DNA of 64,000 nucleotides, taken from assembly GCF_019320115.1 (NCBI RefSeq), contig NC_089581.1, positions 69,358,485 to 69,422,484 of the forward strand, in the 5' to 3' direction. A program made the position numbers and the translations under genes. Below, in pieces: positions 56,297-64,000 of the stretch; the stretch's first letter is position 1; each line of letters starts with the position of its first letter. Below the pieces are notes generated by a model. That model was not told the DNA's origin, ran no database searches, and saw only the letters and a program-made list of their open reading frames with translations. This DNA comes from Miscanthus floridulus (lineage: Eukaryota; Streptophyta; Magnoliopsida; Poales; Poaceae).

Positions 56297-56954
56297 TTGC
56301 AAAATGAACTGGTGATGGCTGGTATGTTCACCATTGATTCCCATCCAGCTTATGTGTTATTTGATTCTGGTGCATCACATTCATTCATGAGCATGGGATT
56401 TACACACCGGCACAATATACCTCTTATGGCTATACCTTTTGCCTATAGAATCAGTACTCTAGGTGTGCAAATGTGCATTAATACTTGGACGAACATAGTG
56501 AGCTTAGTATTAGCCACTCATACTTACTGTCTCCAATTCATGGTGCTGCCTAGGCAAGGCATTGATGCAATTCTGGGAATGAACTGGTTGCGGGTATATG
56601 GGGTAGTCTTGGATCTAAAGTAGAGAGTTATCGAGTTACGGCTTCCTTCTTCTGAGAATAGGATGTGTCTTCTTGTACCCTCAGATCTAGTCTTACCCGT
56701 TGTTGCTCATGCTAAAGCTTCTCCTAATCTTGCCTCTATTCTAGTAGTATGTGAGTTCCTAGATGTTTTTCCTAAAGATCTGCTTGGGTTGCCACCGGAC
56801 AAAGAGGTGGAATTCTCCATTGAGTTAGAGCCTAGTACTGCTCCTATCTCCCGATGCCCATACCGCATGGCCCCAAAGGAATTGGCTGAAATAAAGAAGC
56901 AATTGGAATAGTTGTTGGAAAATGGCTTCATCCGTCCTAGCTCTTCACCATGGG
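56297..56954 (+). pseudogene. Gypsy protease and N-terminal reverse transcriptase, truncated by insertion
   Basis: The frame begins near 56297. The aspartic protease active site DSGASHSFMS lies at about 56361, and GIDAILGMNWL near 56560. A TAG at 56621 precedes ELRLPSS. RT starts with [20 protein letters not shown] near 56750, and has a TAG replacing a likely Gln in KKQLE(stop)LLENGFIRP near 56910. It ends at SSSPWG, where the next element begins at 56955. Confidence 0.85.
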
Positions 56955-58210
56955 TGTCGGTGTAGAAAGTAACCAACACGTAAATATTTGTAATTTTGAT
57001 GTACGTTGTGATCGGATGTGGCCTAGCAGTCAATGACATAGGGTTTATGCTAGTTCAGGCAACATGCCCTACATCCAGTTTGAGTTAGTCGGTGACTTTA
57101 TTCCTGAGCCTAGGTGCTCGAAGTTTGCTATGGGGTTACAAATGAGAGTGAGTAATATGGGGGGCGCAAGAGGTTCGGTCAGACTCTGGTCTAAAGGGTC
57201 GAGAGCAACGGGAGCTCCTAGGTGCGCTGAGTGTTTGAGCGTGTGCTCGAGGTTTGAACCTAGTGGTTCTGTTATTGTGTTTGATTGAACTGATCCTCCC
57301 CCCTGTTGGGAGAGAGTGCATCCCCTTTAATAGATGAAGGGGATGGCCTTACATGTGAGAGAGGGAGAGTGTATGTATGCCAAGTCTTGTTGCTCACGCC
57401 ATCGGGTACAAGATGATTGTAGGCGGCCATAACACTGTTAACGTCAAATGCATGTGGGAGGTTGTGTCGTCTTCTTCTAGTATGGTAGATGTTGGTGCCT
57501 GCCATACTGTTGATGCCTAGAGGCATGTGGGGGGTTTTACCGTGTTCACATAGTATGGGAGTGTTGAGGGTGCCCACAACACTGTAGGGCAAATGTTGGA
57601 GCCCACAACACTGCTTGGGTTCTAACATGCGTGGAAGGTTGTAGGGCACCCTTCTGACATGTCCTGTCGATACTGTCAGTGTATAGGGTATGATCCTTGG
57701 TATTATGGTTGACTTGAGTGTCCTGCTTTACCTGCTCCACCCATTACCTGGTCCTCACCAAGCGGGCATCCTCGGTCGGTTGGTCCTAGTCGGCTCTGAC
57801 TATGCCAGTTGGAGAGGAGCTATAAGCAGAGGTTCAGGGCACCCCCGATCGGAGACACAGGTTGGAGTCAAAAGTGGCATCGTTCCTCCTTGGCCAGGCC
57901 TTATGGTCGGAGAGGCGGGCTGGAGTCGGAAGTGAGGCCTTCTGGTCGGAGAGGCGGGCTAGAGTCAGAAGCAGGGCCTTCCAGTTGGAGAGGTGAGCCG
58001 AAGTTGGAAGCGAGGCCTTCCGGTTAGAGAGGTAGGCTAGAGTCAGAAGCGAGTGAGCGCCGCTTCTCCTCGGCCAGGCCTTTTGGTCAGAGACTGGATC
58101 GCCCTTTTGGCCTATCGTTAGGTTTTTGGGTCGGCCCAGGAGTTGTGCGTCATTCGTAACATCGTCTATTGGGCCAGTCCATGAGGGACCCTAGGTTTAT
58201 GAACTCGACA
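56955..58210 (+). repeat. 5' LTR of the B-family element
   Basis: 1256 bp, collinear with the two halves of solo LTR B except that solo LTR B carries an extra ~80-bp duplication at its Sirevirus insertion site. Contains a 4 x 39-bp tandem array. Confidence 0.85.
57897..58052 (+). repeat. Four-copy 39-bp tandem array in the B LTR
   Basis: Units start at 57897, 57936, 57975 and 58014, each beginning ggcctt and containing a form of ggtcggagaggcgggc. Exact 39-bp spacing is kept although the units differ at several bases. Confidence 0.95.
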
Positions 58211-58211
58211 T

Positions 58212-58490
58212 GAGCCCCCGGGTGATTTAAGTAGAATCATCTAGGAGATTTTTGTCTTGATGGTAGGTGCGCGCGAGCGCACTCGCGGGTGTAGCCTACG
58301 AGCCCCCGGGCGATTCGGGTAGAATCGTTTTGGGGTTTTTTCATGTTGCTAACGGGGAATTTTTTTTTGTTTCGACAGTGGATGTGCACGAGCGCACCCA
58401 CGGGTATAGCCCCCGAGTTCCCAGGTGATTCGAGTAGAATTGCTTGAGGGGTTTTGTCAGTGGGTGTGTGCATTTTGGTGGGCATAGCCT
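58212..58490 (+). repeat. Three-copy repeat after the B LTR
   Basis: Three units near 58212, 58300 and 58411 start gagcccccgggtgatt or close variants, followed by gtagaat and a gcgcgagcgcac-like block. Confidence 0.75.
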
Positions 58491-58574
58491 CCTCCTTCTA
58501 GTTTCTGACCCATCGTTTTTAGGAGCGCGGTCCCAGGTGTTTGGTCAAGGCCGAGGGACTAGGCGGGACAGAGT

Positions 58575-58750
58575 CATTTAACAAGGGTGTTGGGCGCACC
58601 AAGGGGCAGTCGAGGGATTGAGCGAAATGGACTCACAAACCCAGGCATTGGGTGCGGCCGATGGATCAGGCGAATCGGAGTTGCAGATCCAAGCATCGGG
58701 CGCACCGAGGGATCGGGCGAGTCGGAGTCATGAATCCAGGCGCTGGACGC
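58575..58750 (+). repeat. Short tandem units, gatcgggcgagtcggag type
   Basis: About three units of ~55-60 bp containing gggcgcacc, gagggatcgggcgagtcgga and aatccaggc variants. Confidence 0.65.
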
Positions 58751-60015
58751 AACTAATGTCATGCCAAGGTGTTGGTGTGTCCTAAGCCCCTGAGCCTTGT
58801 TGGGCTTGGTAGGGGTCAGCTGAGTTTCATGCGTTACCCCGTCCACGGTTTCTCGCAACCAGAGGGGCTGAGCTAACGTTGCTTGCCTTGATGGCTCGAG
58901 TGACGCGCTCGGTGAGCTCACTAACAGGCATGTTCAAGTGAAATCCGGGTCCGTCGTTTGTGATGGGGTCAGCATAGCCATCATGTGGCATTCCACTGCT
59001 CCTTAACCCACAACCCAACAGATGCCTGGGTTGTTCCAGAGACCGACCCGGGTGGCTTGATGGCCTCCCCTTGATGGAGATTCTATGGGCATGGCTTGAG
59101 GTTAGGATTGAACGAGAAGGTTGAGATGATCCTATCTACTTCAGGGTAGACTAGGTGAGGGCCGCTCGAGGCTCATCTATAGTTTCTCCCCTGGCTCTAT
59201 TTGATGTGAGGTAGCCTCGAGCCCTTTGTGGGTCGGCCTTCGAACCCCGATCGGTCATTGCTCATGTTGAATGAGGCAACTACCGCTTCGTGACGCAACA
59301 GGGAGCGTTGTGATACATTTAACTGCATATGCGGTGCCTCGGATGTTTGGGATGAATGAATGCGTGCATAGATGAATGTGTGAATGTGTTGTATGAATGA
59401 CAACAGATGAATGAATGATCATATAAAGAAATAGTGGGGGTTGGTAATGTTACCTCGATGACTCGAGTGACGGGGTTTGAAGAGCTCCTATCGGATATGT
59501 CCGACTGGGATCCACGCTCGTCATTCATGATGGAGTCGACATGGCCCACATGGGGCATCCCTATGCTCTTTTACCTATCTCTCGGCATTTGCCTAAGCTG
59601 TCCAATTGACTCAGGAAGCCCGTTGGTCTCTCCTGGGCAAAGATCCCATAGTTGGGCCTTTCCAAGTCTCGCCTAGGAGGGTGGAGGGCTGCCTATGTGT
59701 AGTGGTGACTTGTTTCTCACGCTCGACGTGCGGTAGTGGTGGGCCATACCCTAGCCACGTCCCGTCTAACCAGGCACCGTTCCATCGGGCAGGGTGCGTC
59801 CCATCGATCTGGGTGCATCCCATCGTATCCCATCTGCATTGAATGGGGAAGGGAGAGGGTTTTTTGTCTTTCCTCAACTGCTCTGCCTCTTCTTTAAATA
59901 GGGGAAGGGAGAGGGCTTTCGCTTTGTTCCTTCGCCTATTCCTCATCTGCCGCCTCTTCTTCTCACCAAGAGCGTCTGAGTGCCCCGGTGGTTCCTAGGA
60001 GAGAAAGGGTAGAGC

Positions 60016-62434
60016 GATGGAGAGGAGAAAAATCATAGATCCATTCATGAATCTAGAGTGAAATGTTGAGCTAGAGGTCATCCATTGTGAGGGAGTCGAT
60101 GCTGGCTGCTTTTGCCGAGAAGGGGGTGCTGCCGTCAAAGGAGGTGGTGCACTGGAGGGCTCCTATAGGGGAGGATTTCCTACAACCTTGGGCTAGCAAG
60201 GTTGTTTCCTTCCTCACCTTCCATGAGCATGGGTGAGGATACCCTGTGCACTAGTTCCTATGCGGGCTCCACAATGAGTGGGGCCTAGAGCTACAGCAAC
60301 TCAATTCGACTAGGGTGCTGCATATCGTCGGCTTTATCACCGTGTGCGAGGCCTTCCTTAGGATGGAGCCGCATGTGGACTTCTTTCGGCGAATGTTCTC
60401 TGGGCGAGCTTTGTCGGAGGGGAAGCTGCTCATGATCACACCGGTGGGGGGCTTCATGCTGTAGAAGAAACCGAGCGTGTTAGGCTCGTACCCTATGTAC
60501 ACCCCCTGTGATTCCAATCGGGGGTGGCACGGGGAATGGTTCTACATTAGGAACATGGTGGAGGCACCATTCCCGCCTTTTACCGATAGGAGGCCGGAGA
60601 GGCAGGAGAGCTGGTCATGGGGCCTCACCAGTTGGCAGAAGAAGAAGCTGGAGATTATTGGGGCAGAGCTCCAGAAGCTAATGCGGCGTGGCCTTAATGG
60701 GGTACGGGTGTTTCATACCTTCTTCTGCCATCGGGTCACCCCGCTGGAGGAAAGGACGTGACCGATGTGGATGTACTCCGGCCCGACGGACCTCGACCGC
60801 GTGTCGTTGGAGGAGTTGGCGATAGATGAGGTCTGGAGTCGTCTTGATCGGGTGCTGCAACTGAGGGCCATTGAGATCCTTGATGGAAAGCCTGGACCTC
60901 TACATGCTGTGAAGATGTCCACTCTGGTACGCTCCCCTCTCCTTTACTCCGTGTTCTTTTCCCCTTTTGCTCTCCCATACCTTGACTTTGAGTCGTCCAT
61001 TTTGTAGGGACTTGGAGTTTATAAGTCCCGGCCGCACCTTCCGAAGGGGTCAGAGGACGCGGCTCGGCAAGCTGCCCTAAAAGAGGCGGCGGATGCCAAG
61101 AAGAAGAAGAGAGCTGAGGAGACTCAGAGGAAGTACCAGAAGGAGCAGGATATCGCCCGGCACATGAGGGCTAGGGAGAATAGGAGCGACGTCGAGGCGG
61201 AGCTCGAGTCGGAGGACCCCTCGAAGGTGGGTGACAACTTGATCTCCTCCGAGGAGGCGGGAGACCGGGAGGTCATGACTTTGGTGGTGTGTCACAAGCC
61301 TACGATCGCGTCCGCTGGTGGCGAGCGGGAGGCAGATAGGCGCGGCAATGTTCCCGCGCCAAGGAAGCATGCCACGAGCACAGACATCATCGACGAATGG
61401 GAGGCGAAGCAGACGTAGTCACCATGCCCTTCGGAGGCATCCCGGCCTTGTTCCCACCTACTTCGGGCGAGATGGAGCAAGCCAGGCGATCGGAGGAGCA
61501 GGCTCATACCCATGCATCTTCAGGGCTAGCGTTGGTGCGTGACCCACAATCGAGGGATGCCCTGCCGGCTGCTTCGATCGGCGCATCTCGAGCCAGCGGT
61601 CGTGGCGATGCGTGGGCTGAGAGGGAGCCAGTCAAGTCAACTCTCCCCTTGGTTGAAGTGAGGGGGTGTGGGGCACGGCCCAGGGGTGGTCCTCGCCCGA
61701 CGGGCATATTGCTGTCCTATCGGGGCTTCAGAGCCCTACCACTTACATCCTGGTATGCCTTCTTTGTTTCTTTTCGATATCGCTGTTGAGTTTTTTGGAG
61801 TGCGACTGATCTATACTTTTTCAACAATGGCCAGATGCTGAAGGGGTTGAGCATCGCACCAACTTCCATGCGGGAGGATTGGAGGCCCACCCTACAGTGT
61901 GCCATGGCGAGCGGCAGGGAGAGCTGGGTGGTGGCAGCGCGTCCTTCCCCTCCGGGGGTGGTGCCTTCCTAGCTGGTCACTAGTACGGCGATAGCGGTAG
62001 AGGTGATGGTGGCAATCCCGGTGGCCACGGAGGATGCATTGGAGGTGACCCTTGTGGCCCCTCCACCACCGACTGTGGTGGAAGAGGAGAGGGAGACCGG
62101 GCTCCCTGCCTCACCGGGCGGAGGGCCACACGGCTCACCCTCCTGGTCAGAGCTGGAGGTGCCGGGGAAGATGTAGCTGGGCCAGAGCTGGAATGTCTAC
62201 CGGTGGCCCATGAAATCGAGGTGGTGGAGATCCCCTCTGACGGCGAAGCAGGTGATGAGGTGGAGCCATTGGCACCGTCGTAGGAGCTGGCGATGGTCCG
62301 GTTGTCAGTTGGGCCTTCTAGTAGGCTAGGGGCCATAGACCTGGTGTGGCCCTACCCTGAGGATCCGAGGAAGGTTCGGTTCATCCTTCGGGATGAGCAG
62401 GAGTGTCAGCTCTAGGATGTGCTTAGGGGGAGAG
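60016..62434 (+). pseudogene. Transposase_28 / 'putative gypsy type transposon' (PF04195-like) gene, decayed and cut by an insertion
   Basis: The gene opens near 60016 (MERRKII). The PF04195-like core lies at about 60080-60770: VGFITVCEAFLRMEPHVDFF, then GGFM, HGEWFYIRNM and PPFTDRRPERQESWSWGL. A Lys/Glu-rich coiled-coil part follows at about 61070-61160 (AADAKKKKRAEETQRKYQKE). An acidic/Pro-rich tail ends VWPYPEDPRKVRFILRDEQE near 62345. Stops and frameshifts occur at about 60230, 60460 and 60760, a likely intron follows 60926, and further breaks occur later. The role of this family is unknown; it is often found in non-autonomous LTR elements of grasses. Confidence 0.75.
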
Positions 62435-64000
62435 TGTAACAGAACCGACCAAATCATAAGAACGTAAGTACAAAAACAATCACCAAAGCGATCAAATTCC
62501 TGTACTTAAGCTCCCATAATCCCGGTAGTCCGGAAATCACGAAGGATTTCAACCAACTCTCGACATAAAACCAAGATCGTAGTGATTCAACACAACACAT
62601 CATCTGTTACAACATTTCACAAATAGCATTCGGATTACCTCCATCAGAGTTGAAATAGAATGTTACAAACCAAGTTTGAGTGCGCGGAAGCAACATAGTT
62701 TAGTACAAAACATCACGGTTTTCAAATACATTGCCAAGTCTGAGTCATGTCCCACAAAAGCATTATCAGGTACGAGAACTAGTAGAGACCGCGCCCAACG
62801 GTCTAGTCTTCATCCCCAGCAGGGAGAAGGCAGTACTTGCAGCAACCAAAGAAGAACTGGTCATCTACAACAGGTGGGAAATAAACCCTGAGTACGAGAA
62901 GGTACTCAGCTAGACTTACCCGATGAAAATCAGAAATAAAAGACACCAAGGATCATGCAAGGCTTTTCAGGTGGGCTAGCTTGACACAGTTGCATAAAAG
63001 AGCTTATGATTACAGTAACCAATTTAAACTTAGCATCAAGCTTATCACTATTTACCTGTCCACTAGATTAGCACCTATACTAGAGCACTCACTTATTAGG
63101 AACAATCAATATTAACCATAGCAGGTATAATAAGGCTGTCATCATCATATCATCATTTCCGAACCATTATGTTATTAAGTGTATCTACATTGGAGATAAG
63201 CCTATCAAGTTCTCACTAACCGGGAGAGACGGCGACTCGAATCGAATTACAACTCAGCTGAGGGGGTATTCCTAACTCTCACCCTGGCATACTTTGCAAG
63301 GGTAGCCGTAGGTCACCTTTGGAACATCTCAGGAACCAAATTCGCGGGTTCGATCAGCGCCAGCACTCTCAGGGATTACCCTTCTGCCAGGACGATCAGG
63401 ACTTTTAAATCACCTGCCCTTGGACTCACGCCTATGGCTCCCTTCCAAGGCGCACTTTATACTTATCGACTCCCGGCCTGAGGTGAGCTACTCGGCTTCG
63501 CGGTCGGTCTTCAGGCCGGCCAACTAAGAGAGAGGCATGCATTCAACATGAACAGGAAAGGCTCCAAGATCTAGTCCTTAATCGACATAGACGGAGTCAC
63601 TGCAAACCGGCAAGCCTCCGTCCGGTCTTCATTTCAAATTAAGACTGGTTCTTTTCCACGATAGCAAATATAGCCAACCGTGCCACATGTATCATCCTAT
63701 ATCTCGCAGGTGACAGGAAATCACCCGACTTCTACCGCGTTTAAGCAGGGCTAAGCACTACTCGAGCCTGAGCTACATAGGATTCAGGGTAACAATATCT
63801 GGACAAGGAATGGGTAACCAATGCAGCAAGTGTTTGCATCCAACACCTAAACTTAATGCAACAATATATGTAATAATAATACTGTAACTGTAGTTCGGAA
63901 AATAGGAGGCTTAATATGCTCCGGGGCTTGCCTTTCACAAAGTTGCAAGGACGGTGGTCAGGGCACTCAACGGCGAACTCGCCTGGCACTTCTCCTGAAG
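62435..64000 (-). mobile_element. LTR of another Gypsy-type element, minus orientation, incomplete
   Basis: Starts at 62435 as TGTAACAGAACCGACC. The reverse complement shows a LTR end …gattctgttaca-like (ggtcggttctgttaca) comparable to the gattctgccaca end at 54576. Between about 62840 and 62920 it also carries, on the minus strand, gagtacc…gtactcagggtttatttccc, matching gagtacattgtgtacttagggtttatttaccc at 54180-54212 in order. It is therefore a diverged relative of the Gypsy LTR at 50214, inserted into the PF04195-like gene. Its other end is outside the window. Confidence 0.7.

Larger units (their letters stand above)
50214..56954 (+). mobile_element. Gypsy (chromovirus, Tekay/Del-like) retrotransposon, 5' part, interrupted
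   Basis: Starts TGTAACACCCTCGG at 50214 after ttattattat-type AT flank. A 4.36 kb 5' LTR ends at …gattctgccaca (54576), followed by a PBS, gag, protease and the first part of RT. The element is broken at 56954 by the B-family element. The rest of pol and the 3' LTR lie beyond the window. The RT start wording ([14 protein letters not shown], then [12 protein letters not shown]) fits the Tekay/Del group. Confidence 0.85.
56955..62434 (+). mobile_element. B-family LTR retrotransposon with PF04195-like gene, 5' LTR and internal region
   Basis: 5' LTR 56955-58210 (TGTCGGTGTAG…AACTCGACA) is the same family as solo LTR B at 5475. The internal region runs 58211-62434 and ends where another element inserts. 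It carries tandem repeats and a Transposase_28/'putative gypsy type transposon' gene but no RT or integrase, so it is non-autonomous as seen. I could not recognise a tRNA-like PBS after the LTR. Confidence 0.75.

Overview
This 64 kb window is nuclear DNA from a grass. The evidence is GT/AG-split plant genes, grass-type MITEs, and layers of LTR retrotransposons, among them a Sirevirus, a chromovirus-like Gypsy and a LTR element carrying a 'putative gypsy type transposon' (PF04195-like) gene. The element families look panicoid (sorghum, sugarcane, Miscanthus or maize group), but I cannot name a species from sequence alone. No bacterial features, CRISPR arrays, rRNA genes or tRNA genes were seen.

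Layout. 1-3496: the 3' part of a CACTA transposon with a multi-exon Transposase_24-type gene, subterminal repeats and a terminal CACTA repeat. 3497-5095: mostly gene-free DNA with one MITE. 5096-27676: a nested block. A ~3.4 kb solo LTR (A; target duplication gcctc) is split by two insertions. One is a solo LTR of a second family (B; caaat), itself split by a 12.8 kb Sirevirus. The other is a 5.0 kb Mutator-like element (MULE; 9-bp duplication tttaccata). The MULE carries a near-complete three-exon transposase gene and a convergent two-exon zf-GRF gene. 27682-31009: host DNA and a 2.0 kb hAT element that contains spliced, non-transposase exons.

31634-33938 holds a host gene for an organelle-type PPR protein. 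Upstream of it are a MITE, an RTE-type LINE tail and a young Copia element (35338-40630) with a 1455-codon uninterrupted gag-pol, 237-bp LTRs differing at 4 sites, and ctatt target duplications. 40695-45120 has MITEs, a 31-G run, a trehalose-6-phosphate phosphatase gene fragment lacking part of a catalytic motif, and repeat arrays. 45516-46400 is a complete two-exon FLZ (FCS-like zinc finger) gene. 47420-49160 is a decayed Copia RT/RNase H remnant split by a MITE.

50214-64000 is a second nested block. A Gypsy element with a 4.36 kb LTR is broken in its reverse transcriptase by a full-size B-family element carrying the PF04195-like gene. That gene is in turn cut at 62435 by another LTR element lying in minus orientation and running out of the window.

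Only the PPR and FLZ genes look like functional host loci. The young Copia gag-pol and the MULE genes are the best candidates for recently active mobile genes. The MULE layout, a transposase gene plus an unrelated convergent gene, is the most interesting system here because it parallels the mudrA/mudrB arrangement of maize MuDR with a different second gene.
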